Positions 1 to 8,709 of a DNA stretch of 61,015 nucleotides are shown piece after piece. The stretch's first letter is position 1. Each line of letters opens with the position of its first letter. The translations under genes and the position numbers were made by a program. Below the pieces are notes generated by a model that did no database searches, was not told where the DNA came from, and saw only the letters and a list, made by a program, of their open reading frames with translations. The DNA lies in the NCBI RefSeq assembly GCF_009725235.1, contig NZ_WJFC01000067.1:1-61015 (forward strand), read 5' to 3'. This stretch comes from Scytonema sp. UIC 10036. GTDB taxonomy: Bacteria; Cyanobacteriota; Cyanobacteriia; Cyanobacteriales; Nostocaceae.

Positions 1-1
1 A

Positions 2-640
2 ATTGGAACAATTGATAATAGTAACTTCGATGCTATATTAGATTTTTTAAAAGAAGTTTTGCCTTTTTCCAGTGTTACAAAAATAGTATCAGAACTATCA
101 TCTAAAGTAAATAATGTTACGCTGAATGACTTGCAAGAAATTATAACAGCTATATTTTCTCTTTATTCTCTTCGCGATCGGGAGAATGTTTCTAAAGAAG
201 AAATAGTAGAGGGTATTGTTAATGCTGCATTGTTTAGTGATGAAATTCCAGAATTTTCTGGTGAAGAAATATCTCAATTTCAGAAACGACTAACTAGCCT
301 TTTAGAAATTGAAGGCTCAATTAGCATTACTAATAAGGCTGAAACCTTATTACAGGAATATGAGCGCGTATATTCAAATTCTCGTGTTATTACTGATGTA
401 AGACCTGTATTTAATGGCGAACCAGAAAAAGGTGTACTCGGTGTACTTATTACTCACACTCTAAAAATAGAATACAAAGATATAAATGGAACAAAGGAGA
501 TTTACATAAGTTTGGATTCGGAGGATTTAAAAAATTTGAGTAAGCAATTATCCAAAGCAGAAGAAAAATCGGAAGCTCTTCAGTCTATGTTAAATAAAGC
601 AAATATTATTTATTTAGACCCTTACTCTAATTTAGACTAA
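2..640 (+). CDS. Hypothetical protein, 5' end outside the window
   Basis: The reading frame is open from base 2, so the gene starts upstream of the window and about 212 residues are visible. I do not recognise the family. The product is acidic, mostly helical and has no membrane segment. Its last third has the pattern LxSEDLKNLSKQLSKAEEKSEALQ, which suggests a short coiled coil. The stop is 11 bases before the next start codon, and a third gene overlaps the second, so this is probably the first visible gene of a three-gene operon ending in a HEPN protein. A TTG at 59 is an unlikely start because the frame continues upstream without a stop. Confidence 0.7.
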   Translation: MGTIDNSNFDAILDFLKEVLPFSSVTKIVSELSSKVNNVTLNDLQEIITAIFSLYSLRDRENVSKEEIVEGIVNAALFSDEIPEFSGEEISQFQKRLTSLLEIEGSISITNKAETLLQEYERVYSNSRVITDVRPVFNGEPEKGVLGVLITHTLKIEYKDINGTKEIYISLDSEDLKNLSKQLSKAEEKSEALQSMLNKANIIYLDPYSNLD

Positions 641-651
641 AGGTGATGTGA

Positions 652-1158
652 ATGATAACTATAGAATTGATAGACTTTCAAGCTAAAAAACACCCAAAAC
701 TTAAATACTTTGAATCTAGTAAAAGTTCTCGGAAAAAGACGATTGTAGCCGAGTGGGTTTCCAAAGAAAGAGGGACTAGTCAAGCAAAGTATTTAATAGA
801 TGAGAAATCCCAAAAAAATGAGATAAATTTTGCTATATTGCAACGAATTTCAAAAATATTTACTCTAGAAAATCCTTTACAAATAGTTAAATTTATTAAC
901 AAAAAGCCGGAGACCCTCTCTTGGCTACTTGAGGCTTCTCAAGAAATTAGAAAATATTTTCCCATAGAGAAGCTACGTCTATCTTATTCTACCGATCCTG
1001 AAATTCCTCAATGGGAAAAGCTTGTGCTTTATATCTTGGTAAATCCAGAGTTCTCAGAAGACGCCTTCAAAAAATTAGATGCTTTTGACGAAAACTGGTG
1101 GCTTGATGCTTCATCCAAAGCCGATGTAAATTTGTGTATTGATGTGGATTTTGAATGA
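652..1158 (+). CDS. Hypothetical protein paired with a HEPN gene
   Basis: 168 residues, with a purine-rich ribosome site (aaaggtgatgtga) just before the ATG. I cannot name the family. The N-terminal part is basic; the C-terminal part ends with a conserved-looking block (KLDAFDENWWLDAS, then LCIDVDF). Its stop overlaps the ATG of the next gene (ATGA), so the two are translationally coupled. This is the usual arrangement of two-component modules such as HEPN-based toxin/antitoxin pairs. That functional reading is inference only. Confidence 0.7.
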   Translation: MITIELIDFQAKKHPKLKYFESSKSSRKKTIVAEWVSKERGTSQAKYLIDEKSQKNEINFAILQRISKIFTLENPLQIVKFINKKPETLSWLLEASQEIRKYFPIEKLRLSYSTDPEIPQWEKLVLYILVNPEFSEDAFKKLDAFDENWWLDASSKADVNLCIDVDFE

Positions 1159-1577
1159 AATTTGACTGGTCTACTTATTTAGATATTGCACAGAATCTTT
1201 TGGATGAGGTGAATAATTCTTTAGACCAGTCATCTACTCTAATCAACACTGAAGCTAAAATAAGGTGCTCAATTAGCAGAGCATATTATTCTGTTTTTTG
1301 CCTTGCAAGAAACTACTTAAGGGATGTTGAAGGAGACGTAAGTTTAATAAATTGGAAAGCTTACAATATTAACGTTCATCAATATGTAATAGAGGAGTTT
1401 AAAAAGAGTAAAAACAAAGATCAACAATTCATAGGAACGTGTTTAGAACGAATGCGTCTTGATAGGAATCAAGCTGATTACGATGATTCTGTCGATGCTA
1501 GAATCCTTTTACCTAAAGCAAAAAAAGCTTTAAATTCAGCTAAAAAAGTAGTTGATTTGTTAAATAAACTCAGCTAA
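1155..1577 (+). CDS. HEPN domain protein
   Basis: 140 residues, helical throughout. Two HEPN features are visible: an S-R-A-Y-Y-S-V-F helix (about residues 42-49) and a later helix with R-x-x-R-N-x-A-D-Y (about residues 102-112). HEPN proteins are often RNA-binding or RNA-cleaving toxins with an RxxxxH motif. Here the motif position reads R-N-Q-A-D-Y without the His, as in the non-catalytic or YADYD-type subgroup, so RNase activity is doubtful. It starts inside the stop of the preceding gene (4-base overlap). The role could be half of a toxin/antitoxin or defence module; the partner would be one of the two upstream genes. Confidence 0.7.
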   Translation: MKFDWSTYLDIAQNLLDEVNNSLDQSSTLINTEAKIRCSISRAYYSVFCLARNYLRDVEGDVSLINWKAYNINVHQYVIEEFKKSKNKDQQFIGTCLERMRLDRNQADYDDSVDARILLPKAKKALNSAKKVVDLLNKLS

Positions 1578-1928
1578 ACCAGCTTTTATGCTTTGAAAAA
1601 CATGATGTCTATCAATAGCATTCCAAAAAAAGAAGTACGAGCGCTTTGATATTTAACCCCAAGCGATCGCATAACAATATAACATCAAAATCTCTGTTTT
1701 AAATAACACTCATATTTTTAGTTTCACGTCAAGTACTTCTACTGGTAATATCCTATTCAGATGAACGCATACACTACGTTTGGAGTCGCGGTGCATGCGC
1801 TCTCAGCGCTACTACGAACGAATTATTTTATAAGTCATTAGCCAAACATGATATAGGAGGGCTAGGCTGGCATTCTTCACCATTCAATGTTGTGCGGCAT
1901 AGCCCTACCTACTAATATCTACTATCTA
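1578..1928. other. Intergenic region without a convincing gene
   Basis: About 350 bases between convergent genes. It holds one HIP1 octamer (near 1662) and an imperfect palindrome-like stretch at 1856-1915 (gggctaggctggc ... catagccctacc), related to the gggctaaagccc repeats seen at 49507 and 55206. No open frame with a ribosome site was found. Confidence 0.4.
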
Positions 1929-2792
1929 CTAACCATCAGAATTAATTGTCGAAAATAGCGCAGAGTAATCCGCATTAGAAAATGACATTTTCATTGCTCT
2001 TTCTATAACTTCCCGCACACCTTCAAGGCTGGCAACATTTAACCCAGCTGATTTTGCCTCTGAAAGAAAAAGCTCCGTGTCCTTCATCAAATGTTTTGTG
2101 GGAAAGTTTGGATTGTCATAATTTCCCTCAAGCATTCGTTGCAATTGTTTATCAAATATGGGTGCATAAAGGGCACTTTCCCGTAAAATTTCCATAAACA
2201 AATCAACGTTAACCCCTTGTGTTTGAACAAAACCAAGGCTGAGGGCAAAAGCAGTTGTTAGAGAAGCAATTAATTGGTTAAGTGCTAATTTAAGTGCAGC
2301 CGCACTTCCTACGGAACCAACAAGTACAGGTTCCGGACCAAAGTTTTTTAATAGATCTAAATGGCGATTGTACTGTTGTTGAAGTGCGCCCACCATAACA
2401 ATGAGTTTGCCAGCTTTTGCCTCTGGAATACTACCAAGAACGGGTGCTTCTATATATTCGCCACCTGCAGCAACGACTGCATCTCTAATTTCTCTACTTT
2501 CTGCGGGAGTAATAGTTCCCATCTGGATAACAGTGCGTCCTGCTACAGTTCGCCAAGATCTATCTGAAAGTAAAACACTGTATATAGCTGCAGCGTTACT
2601 CAACATTAAAATGACACTATCGGCAGAATTAATTGCTTGATAGGAGTGCGTTACAACTTGAGCACCTGCTGCTTTGAGTGGTTCTAACTTTTCTGGGGTA
2701 CGGTTATAGGCAATTACCTGTATTCCTGCGTCTAGAAGCTTTTGAGCCATAGGGAGTCCCATCAATCCAGTCCCCAGAAATGCTACCTTCAT
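1929..2792 (-). CDS. NAD(P)-dependent beta-hydroxyacid dehydrogenase (HIBADH family)
   Basis: 287 residues, the normal length for the 3-hydroxyisobutyrate dehydrogenase / tartronate semialdehyde reductase / glyoxylate reductase family. The N-terminus carries the Rossmann motif G-T-G-L-M-G-L-P-M-A (residues 7-16). The substrate-binding region A-P-V-L-G-S (about 116-121) and the catalytic-lysine helix L-K-L-A-L-N-Q (about 167-173) are present, followed by the all-helical C-terminal domain. The family oxidises or reduces small beta-hydroxy acids with NAD(P); the true substrate cannot be read from sequence. It stands alone, and heptamer repeats lie directly upstream of its start. Confidence 0.85.
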   Translation of the reverse strand: MKVAFLGTGLMGLPMAQKLLDAGIQVIAYNRTPEKLEPLKAAGAQVVTHSYQAINSADSVILMLSNAAAIYSVLLSDRSWRTVAGRTVIQMGTITPAESREIRDAVVAAGGEYIEAPVLGSIPEAKAGKLIVMVGALQQQYNRHLDLLKNFGPEPVLVGSVGSAAALKLALNQLIASLTTAFALSLGFVQTQGVNVDLFMEILRESALYAPIFDKQLQRMLEGNYDNPNFPTKHLMKDTELFLSEAKSAGLNVASLEGVREVIERAMKMSFSNADYSALFSTINSDG

Positions 2793-2823
2793 TTTTTACC
2801 GTCCGTTATTAGTTAATTTAGTC

Positions 2824-2914
2824 GTTAGTTGTTAGTTGTTAGTTGTTAGTTGTTAGTTGTTAGTTGTTAGTTGTTAGTTGTTTTCCACCAACCACTAACC
2901 ACTAACCACTAACA
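2824..2914. repeat. Short tandem heptamer repeats (TTAGTTG / ACTAACC)
   Basis: At 2824-2881 the heptamer TTAGTTG runs in about eight nearly perfect copies. At 2889-2914 the complementary-type heptamer CACTAAC is repeated three to four times, so the two arrays can pair as a large hairpin. Such STRR sequences are characteristic of heterocystous cyanobacteria. They lie between the dehydrogenase start and the end of the 31-residue gene. Confidence 0.9.
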
Positions 2915-2922
2915 ATTATCTA

Positions 2923-3018
2923 CTAACCTCCCGCAGCAAATGTCACCATAATCATGACTGAAAGTAAAATACCGGGGGTTAGCAGTACAACTAGCATTAA
3001 TAAATCGTGGGCAGACAT
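2923..3018 (-). CDS. Conserved-looking 31-residue single-span membrane protein
   Basis: A short frame of 31 codons beginning MSAHDLL and ending TFAAGG, with a strong Shine-Dalgarno (GGAGGG at 3027-3032 on the minus strand) eight bases before the ATG. The middle of the peptide (about residues 6-28) is one continuous hydrophobic helix with a central T-P-G. Size and shape match the small subunits of photosynthetic or NDH-1 complexes, but it does not match the PsbM, PetN, PetG or Psb30 sequences I know, so I leave it unnamed. The ribosome site and the uninterrupted helix argue for a real gene. Confidence 0.55.
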   Translation of the reverse strand: MSAHDLLMLVVLLTPGILLSVMIMVTFAAGG

Positions 3019-3152
3019 AAATATTACCCTCCTAATGTTTTCTGTTGCTTATGCAATCACTGCTATGTTAGACCAACTATCACCAATACAGTGTTAATAC
3101 AGTGGAATCTTCAGATTTGTATTTTTTCTGGTCATTTGTCATTGGTGACTGG

Positions 3153-4343
3153 TCACTGATTTTCTGGTAGCATCAATCCTTTCAACGGTTGTGCGGCTTC
3201 TGCTTCAGTCAATCCTTTGCTTTGAACTAAAACTCCAAAGCCACCCAATCCCAATGGATCTAACAGTTGATGGAGTGCATCTCGACGCTGTAGCAATTGT
3301 GATAGTGGTAGTTTTGTGTAGGAAAGATTGGCAATTCGGTCTCCCAATCCCAATGCCATTAAAAACAATGCTTGCTCTCTAAATCCAATTGTATCGAGTC
3401 CGCACTGTTCGCCCCACCTTTCTAAAGCAGTAAAATCTATGTGAGCTGTAATGTCTTGTTGCCCAATGTTGATATAAGGATTGTTGTGGCGGTGATGTTG
3501 ATAATAGCACTGTAGCGTTCCTTGCGATCGCCTTGGGTTGTAATAACGGTTAGCCGGATAGCCATAGTCAATTGTTAAGACATATCCGTGTTGTAAGCGA
3601 GTTGCTACTGCACTCAGCCAATCTAAAGCAGCTAAGTTAACTTCACTGCGATACCCATCAGGATAGCCATTTTTGATATTTATACCGATTAATTCAAAAT
3701 ATTCCACCAGTTGCTGGGTTGAAGGTGTATCGGCGACTTCAATAAAGGGGATTGGGGGATTGGGGGAAGTAGAAACAGAGAAATTAGGAGTTGTAACATA
3801 TACTTCTAACAATTGACCCTGTTCTAAAACAAACTGATAGACTGGGAAAGCATCTACCAATTCGTTAGAAAAGAAGCAGCCAGCGATAGAGTTGCTGGGT
3901 ATTTCTTCTAGATTGCACCAACGTACTGAAAATTCTTGCAGGCGTTGCTGTTGTTGTTGCTTCAGGGTTGAAGATTTTTCAACAATGACGTAATCCAGTG
4001 CTTTGAAAAAGTCTGGATATTCCTGTTGAATGTACTTGAGAATATCTACTGCTAGCAGTCCTTGACCCGCACCCATTTCTACTAAAGAAAATGATACTGG
4101 TTGCTGTAAAATTTCCCACATTTGAACAAATTGAACCGCAAGCAGTTCGCCAAAATCAGCCCCTAGGTGAACGTTGGTGAAAAAATCTCCTTGTTTTCCA
4201 ATATCGATCGCCTTTTTTGTATAGTAGCCATGGGTGGGGTGATAGAGCGCTAAGTCCATATACTCAGCGAAAGTTATGCGGTTTTGAGGGCTTGTCGCGA
4301 TTTGTTGTGCGATCGCATCACATAAAGCAGTATTAGAATGCAT
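3153..4343 (-). CDS. MidA/NDUFAF7-type SAM-dependent methyltransferase (DUF185)
   Basis: 396 residues, typical for the family. The N-terminus has the diagnostic block I-T-F-A-E-Y-M-D-L-A-L-Y-H-P-x-x-G-Y-Y (about residues 23-42), then G-D-F-F-T-N. The SAM-binding motif L-V-E-M-G-A-G-Q-G-L-L-A follows near 86-97. In eukaryotes NDUFAF7 dimethylates an arginine of the complex I subunit NDUFS2, the homologue of NdhH. An ndhH gene is encoded about 8 kb away, though not in the same operon. The role in cyanobacteria is not established; activity on NdhH is inference from family knowledge. Confidence 0.85.
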   Translation of the reverse strand: MHSNTALCDAIAQQIATSPQNRITFAEYMDLALYHPTHGYYTKKAIDIGKQGDFFTNVHLGADFGELLAVQFVQMWEILQQPVSFSLVEMGAGQGLLAVDILKYIQQEYPDFFKALDYVIVEKSSTLKQQQQQRLQEFSVRWCNLEEIPSNSIAGCFFSNELVDAFPVYQFVLEQGQLLEVYVTTPNFSVSTSPNPPIPFIEVADTPSTQQLVEYFELIGINIKNGYPDGYRSEVNLAALDWLSAVATRLQHGYVLTIDYGYPANRYYNPRRSQGTLQCYYQHHRHNNPYINIGQQDITAHIDFTALERWGEQCGLDTIGFREQALFLMALGLGDRIANLSYTKLPLSQLLQRRDALHQLLDPLGLGGFGVLVQSKGLTEAEAAQPLKGLMLPENQ

Positions 4344-4417
4344 AAAATAATAAAATAATGTTTAATTCCAGTCACATTCGGTTGAAAATATCATAAATTT
4401 GTGCTATCCAATCACCC

Positions 4418-4843
4418 ATGTTTCAAATAAATAGTTGGCTCATCTATACTTTACTTGCTCTTTTGTTATATGGTTTGTGGGGGTTTTTTAGTAAGTTAGC
4501 GACTAACTACATTGACCCAAAGAGCGCTCTCATTTATGAGGTTTTAGGTGCTCTTATAGTCAGTTTAGTATTGTTTGGCAATAATGGCTTCAGAGTCAGG
4601 GTAGATAGTCTCGGTATTTTTTATGCTGTTTTAGTTGGTGTTTCTGGAACCTTGGCAACATTTCTTTTCTTTATTGCTATTACTCAAGGAGCGAGTTCTA
4701 TTATTTTACCTCTAACTTCGTTATATCCCGTCATTACGATTCTACTGTCGGTTTTTCTTCTTAAGGAATCTCTGTCTTTCAAGCAGAGTCTTGGTATTTT
4801 ACTAGCTGTGGTTGCGATCGTACTGTGTTCTATGACAGATTAG
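4418..4843 (+). CDS. EamA-family half-size membrane protein
   Basis: 141 residues with four to five hydrophobic helices and one EamA repeat (G-L-W-G-F-F-S-K near the start; S-S-I-I-L-P-L-T-S-L-Y-P-V-I-T and L-K-E-S-L near the end). Full-length drug/metabolite transporters have two such repeats and ten helices; this protein has a single copy, like small EmrE-sized members, and probably works as a dimer. The ATG at 4418 follows directly after the divergent methyltransferase promoter region. The substrate is unknown. Confidence 0.8.
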   Translation: MFQINSWLIYTLLALLLYGLWGFFSKLATNYIDPKSALIYEVLGALIVSLVLFGNNGFRVRVDSLGIFYAVLVGVSGTLATFLFFIAITQGASSIILPLTSLYPVITILLSVFLLKESLSFKQSLGILLAVVAIVLCSMTD

Positions 4844-5046
4844 GGGTGTAGCCTGAAGGCTATAATCCTATTTGAGATCCAAACAAGGGAGACAAGGAAG
4901 ACAAGGAGGACACGGAAGAGGTGTTTGTAAATCATTTAGGACTGCTGTATAACAACAAAATTTTATTGAGATGCGATCGTAAACCTCTTGCATAAAGAAT
5001 ATTTTTTCTCATGCAAAGCCGCAAAGCCGCTAAGAAAAGAAAAAGT

Positions 5047-5508
5047 ATGCGTAAAAATTTTTGGCTGGTTTTAGTATTGGTAATACTTTCTGCATTGTTT
5101 ATTGGATGTTTTAACTTTGGCAATAACTACAATAATGAAGATGGGCAAAAGCCTCCATTAAAAGAAATAGGAAATTGGTTGGGTTTACCTCTACCTAATA
5201 ATTATTCGGATTTAAAATATAAAATTATTGCCGATACTCCCGATCCAAATGTTGAAATTGCTGTAAAGGTTCCAGAAGATTTTTTCCAAAGTCTAATTAA
5301 GAGTCAGAATTTAGTGAATTATGACAAATTTAAAGATAAGCTGTCTTACGATATAAAACCAAGAGAGTTATCAAATACTGATGCTTCTCACTCTATCATC
5401 AAAAAACCTCAGCCAAATACAACAATATGGATAACGCAAAATCAATATTATCCTAGATATCTATGGTATCAAGATTCAACTCTATATCTTGTATATTTTT
5501 CACAATAG
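5047..5508 (+). CDS. Putative lipoprotein of unknown function
   Basis: From the ATG at 5047 the product is 153 residues: a basic start (MRKN), a hydrophobic stretch and a lipobox-like F-I-G-C at about residues 19-22, so export and lipidation are likely. The frame is open to an ATG at 5011, but those 12 codons come from an interspersed repeat (cgcaaagccgc type, seen again near 26830 and 45543) and give an implausible extension in front of the signal peptide. The mature part has no domain I recognise. It stands alone. Confidence 0.65.
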   Translation: MRKNFWLVLVLVILSALFIGCFNFGNNYNNEDGQKPPLKEIGNWLGLPLPNNYSDLKYKIIADTPDPNVEIAVKVPEDFFQSLIKSQNLVNYDKFKDKLSYDIKPRELSNTDASHSIIKKPQPNTTIWITQNQYYPRYLWYQDSTLYLVYFSQ

Positions 5509-5537
5509 AGCAATCCAAATGTGAACTCAAAAAGTAA

Positions 5538-5741
5538 CTATTTTCCCTTTGCTAAGTCAGCGTAAATCACAATCTCAACACCTAAGACAAGCAGAAGTAA
5601 AAGTTCTACCACGCCCAGAAGATTTACAGCTAAAGGAGGCTTTGACACAAGTAACCAAAAGGCTATTAATGCAAATATACCAGAGCCAACAAAAGTGATG
5701 AGGTCAACAATTAATTGTTCGACTTTTTTGACGCTAACACA
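5538..5741 (-). pseudogene. Possible remnant of a two-helix membrane protein
   Basis: On the minus strand a frame of about 67 codons reads as a small membrane protein: a V-E-Q-L-I-V-D-L helix, a first hydrophobic span, a K-P-P loop, then a second span ending V-I-Y-A-D-L-A-K-G-K. The outline recalls DUF1622-type membrane proteins, but that is weak. No ATG, GTG or TTG is available upstream before an in-frame stop, so it is either truncated or uses an unusual start. The 90 bases on its right (5731-5823) are repeated upstream of the second PNP gene (32027-32118). Confidence 0.3.
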
Positions 5742-5823
5742 TTTTACAATAGATAATGGTTGCCAAATACTTATAAAAGCGGCAAAATATAAAGAAAATC
5801 AGTGAAATTTAGAGATTTAAGCT

Positions 5824-6771
5824 ATGGCTTTGCCTTGCGCCGTTATACTCACTGCTATTCGTGTGGAGTATAGAGCTGTTCGCGCCTATTTAAGCAACCT
5901 TCAAAGAGAAACACATCCTGATGGAACCATATACGAACGAGGAAACTTTTCATCTGATGGTAGTATATCCTGGCAAGTAGGAATTGTCGAAACTGGAGCT
6001 GGGAATACTGATGCTGCGGTGGAAACCAAACGGGCGATCGATTACTTCAAGCCGAATGTTGTATTTTTTGTCGGAGTCGCTGGAGGAATCAAGGATGTTA
6101 CCTTGGGCGATGTAGTCGCAGCAACAAAGGTTTATGGGTACGAATCAGGGAAAGCGATCGAAGAAACCTTTTTGACTAGACCTAACGTCAGCTCGGTAAG
6201 TTACCGTTTGGAACAGTTAGCTAAGGCTGAGGCGAGAGAAGATGATTGGGTAAAGCGCATTAAAGGAGACTCCCCCACAAAAATGCCATCAGCTTATATT
6301 GGAGCAATAGCTGCAGGCGATAAAGTTTTAGCTTCAAAAGATTCTGAAGTTTACAAACTTCTCCGCTCACATTACAATGATGCTTTAGCAGTAGAGATGG
6401 AAAGCCACGGTGTTCTCAAAGCAGTTCGTGCGAATCCAGAAATTGACGTATTGATCGTTCGTGGTATCTCTGATTTGATTAAGGATAAGGAAAAAGATGA
6501 TGAGACCGGCTCTCAGGAAACTGCAGCACGCCACGCTAGTGCTTTTGCTTTTGAGATTTTGGCAAAGCTAGAACTAAATGAGTTGAATTCTTCACTCAGT
6601 AGCGACACTCGCCCCATTATTGTTGAAGATGACGCTACTCTCCAACTTTTACAAGAAAAACTGGCTAAATTTCAGCGCGAGTACATCATTACTGCCGACC
6701 ATAAACGCAAGTTTGAACTCGAACACGATATTAAAGAAATTAAACGCCAAATTCAAGAATTAAACAATTAA
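5824..6771 (+). CDS. PNP-family nucleosidase effector with C-terminal adaptor helix
   Basis: 315 residues. Residues 1-245 form a nucleoside phosphorylase/nucleosidase domain of the MTA/SAH-nucleosidase type: G-V-A-G-G-I-K-D-V and G-D-V-V-A-A-T-K-V-Y-G-Y-E near 90-115, the substrate-binding A-V-E-M-E-S near 190, and the catalytic-Asp motif R-G-I-S-D near 215. A charged coiled-coil segment (about 273-315, L-Q-E-K-L-A-K-F-Q ... D-H-K-R-K-F-E-L-E-H-D-I) is shared almost exactly with the start of the next gene. PNP domains of this type act as effectors in bacterial immunity, for example cleaving ATP in Detocs. First gene of a four-gene operon; its stop is eight bases before the next start. The effector role is inferred from context. 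Confidence 0.8.
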   Translation: MALPCAVILTAIRVEYRAVRAYLSNLQRETHPDGTIYERGNFSSDGSISWQVGIVETGAGNTDAAVETKRAIDYFKPNVVFFVGVAGGIKDVTLGDVVAATKVYGYESGKAIEETFLTRPNVSSVSYRLEQLAKAEAREDDWVKRIKGDSPTKMPSAYIGAIAAGDKVLASKDSEVYKLLRSHYNDALAVEMESHGVLKAVRANPEIDVLIVRGISDLIKDKEKDDETGSQETAARHASAFAFEILAKLELNELNSSLSSDTRPIIVEDDATLQLLQEKLAKFQREYIITADHKRKFELEHDIKEIKRQIQELNN

Positions 6772-6778
6772 GTTTATT

Positions 6779-7708
6779 GTGTCAAATTTTCATTCAGACC
6801 CACTTGACGTATTACAGGAAAAGCTAGCTAAATTCCAGCACCAGTACATCAAGACTGCCGACCATAAACGCAAATTTGAACTCGAACATGATATTAACGA
6901 AATTAAAGAGCAAATCACTGAATTATCAAAAATTTATGAAGCATTACTAACGCTAAACTACAGTCAACAAAATGCTACATACAATGATTTTTGTGATAAT
7001 TATTCTTCAAAAAAAATAGGTTGTTTCTTGGTTCATGGAAAAAACAGAAGCCTACCAAGATGGTTAGTTCATCGATTAGTACATTGTGTGTTTCCTGCTG
7101 AAACTACTCATAAAAAACTTAAGGTTAGTCTTCCTAAAGAGGAAAGTTATATTGATACATTATGGAAAATACTTGCTCATCAATTACAGATAAACCCAGA
7201 TGCGCGTTCTGACGAAATAGTGGAACAAGTCTATCACTATTGGTGTACAAGCACAGTTATATTATTATTTGAAAATTTACATAACTTGTATCAACAAGAT
7301 TGTAAAAAGCTTATAGATGAATTTTGGAAACCTTTAACAGAAATGGGAAAGTCACGTCTAGAGCGAGAAGGGTCTTATTATCTGTTAATGTTTTTAGTAG
7401 ATAATACAGGTTGTTCTTCTACATGGGACATTGAGTTTAAGGAATTGAAAGACTGCGATCGCGCTCTTCCTCTACTTGAACCCATAAAGTTGCCGAAAAT
7501 TGAAGAATTTACTTTGGAAGCAATTAAAATTTGGGTGACTAAAAACCATAAACTTCCCAATTTCCCATCTGATAACAATTACGAGCTTGATAAGTTAGCT
7601 AAAAACTTTCATACAAAAAATAAGGGAATTCCTGAGGATGTAATGGAGGCTATTTGTGAAAAGTGTGATTATAACTGGTCAGATTTTATGAAACGTATAG
7701 ACTTATGA
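6779..7708 (+). CDS. iSTAND-like adaptor/switch protein
   Basis: 309 residues, starting at a GTG. Residues 1-50 repeat the charged coiled coil of the preceding PNP protein (L-Q-E-K-L-A-K-F-Q, then D-H-K-R-K-F-E-L-E-H-D-I). The body begins L-N-Y-S-Q-Q, then G-C-F-L-V-H-G-K near 83-90 and R-W-L-V-H-R-L-V-H. This is the outline of the inactive STAND (iSTAND) P-loop-like domain described in NTP-dependent conflict systems: the normal Walker A GxxGxGKS is replaced by VHGKNR. Its stop overlaps the ATG of the MoxR gene (ATGA). The iSTAND assignment rests on my memory of family patterns and has moderate certainty. Confidence 0.65.
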   Translation: MSNFHSDPLDVLQEKLAKFQHQYIKTADHKRKFELEHDINEIKEQITELSKIYEALLTLNYSQQNATYNDFCDNYSSKKIGCFLVHGKNRSLPRWLVHRLVHCVFPAETTHKKLKVSLPKEESYIDTLWKILAHQLQINPDARSDEIVEQVYHYWCTSTVILLFENLHNLYQQDCKKLIDEFWKPLTEMGKSRLEREGSYYLLMFLVDNTGCSSTWDIEFKELKDCDRALPLLEPIKLPKIEEFTLEAIKIWVTKNHKLPNFPSDNNYELDKLAKNFHTKNKGIPEDVMEAICEKCDYNWSDFMKRIDL

Positions 7709-8709
7709 ATAATAATATTTCCTCCCCGTACAATCTTGAGTATACAGGTACAATTAACCCTAAACCCGATGATATAGACTATCAACCTTACCTTCCCAGT
7801 GAGGAATTAAAAAAAAGTGTGGATTTAGCCATCAAACTCGAACGCCCTTTATTACTTATGGGTGAACCGGGTTCTGGAAAAACACAGTTAGCAAAAGCGA
7901 TCGCCTATGAATTTACTGTAAAGTATCAAAACCTTTTAAAGTCTTTAAAACTTGATAGTTATCCCTACGAAGCATGGTATGTCAAATCCACCAGTCGTGC
8001 TAGAGATGGACTATATATATATGATGCGATCGCACGCTTGCGGGATGCTCAACTTGCGGGAGTAAATCAACTGGATGAAGAAGGTCGAAAACGTCTTAAT
8101 GACTCAGAACAAAAAGGTTACATCAAATTTGGAGCCTTAGGGAAAGCTTTTCAAAATTCCCTAAGAACTATTGTTTTAATTGATGAAATTGATAAAGCTG
8201 ATATTGATTTTCCTAACGACCTTCTTTTAGAACTTGACGAAAAACGGTTTTTCATAGAAGAAACTCAAAAGTGGGTTCCCGATCGCAATCCTCAGAAAAA
8301 AGCACCATCCCCCATCATCATTATTACCAGCAATAATGAAAAAGACTTACCCGATGCTTTCTTGCGACGCTGTATTTTCTACTACCTAGAATTTCCTGAC
8401 AAAGATAAATTAATTGACATTGTTAAAGCTCATTTCAGGAAAAAGCTACCAGAATTCCTAACTGAAGAGCTTTTAGAAAAGATGGTTGACAGCTTTTTAA
8501 ACGTTCGCCCGTATACAGATAGCAGTGGCAAAAAGGTGAGCACCAGCGAACTGATTGACTGGGTTGCAGCACTGGTAGAATACTATAAGACACCAGAGCA
8601 AATTCGAGAACAACTCAAGCCAGGAGAGTTACCCTTCTTAGGGTTGCTGCTAAAGACCAGGGACGCCCAAATCCGCTATAAGGGACAGCGCCGTGAAACC
8701 ACTCAATGA
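7705..8709 (+). CDS. MoxR-family AAA+ ATPase
   Basis: 334 residues. Walker A G-E-P-G-S-G-K-T is at residues 53-60, Walker [10 protein letters not shown] near 158-166, and sensor 1 I-I-I-T-S-N-N-E near 208-215. The arginine finger region D-A-F-L-R-R-C lies near 220. MoxR ATPases remodel partners and commonly act with a vWA protein, which is exactly what follows. The gene overlaps the previous one by four bases and the next one by 17, so expression of the set is coupled. The N-terminus [10 protein letters not shown] matches that of the truncated second copy at 33705. Confidence 0.9.
   Translation: MNNNISSPYNLEYTGTINPKPDDIDYQPYLPSEELKKSVDLAIKLERPLLLMGEPGSGKTQLAKAIAYEFTVKYQNLLKSLKLDSYPYEAWYVKSTSRARDGLYIYDAIARLRDAQLAGVNQLDEEGRKRLNDSEQKGYIKFGALGKAFQNSLRTIVLIDEIDKADIDFPNDLLLELDEKRFFIEETQKWVPDRNPQKKAPSPIIIITSNNEKDLPDAFLRRCIFYYLEFPDKDKLIDIVKAHFRKKLPEFLTEELLEKMVDSFLNVRPYTDSSGKKVSTSELIDWVAALVEYYKTPEQIREQLKPGELPFLGLLLKTRDAQIRYKGQRRETTQ

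Noticed and set aside
2824..2914. Regular repeats that could be taken for a CRISPR array
   Set aside because: The period is seven bases without unique spacers; these are STRR heptamers.
5011..5046. Upstream ATG for the lipoprotein gene
   Set aside because: The extra codons come from an interspersed cgcaaagccgc repeat and would place charged residues before the signal peptide.
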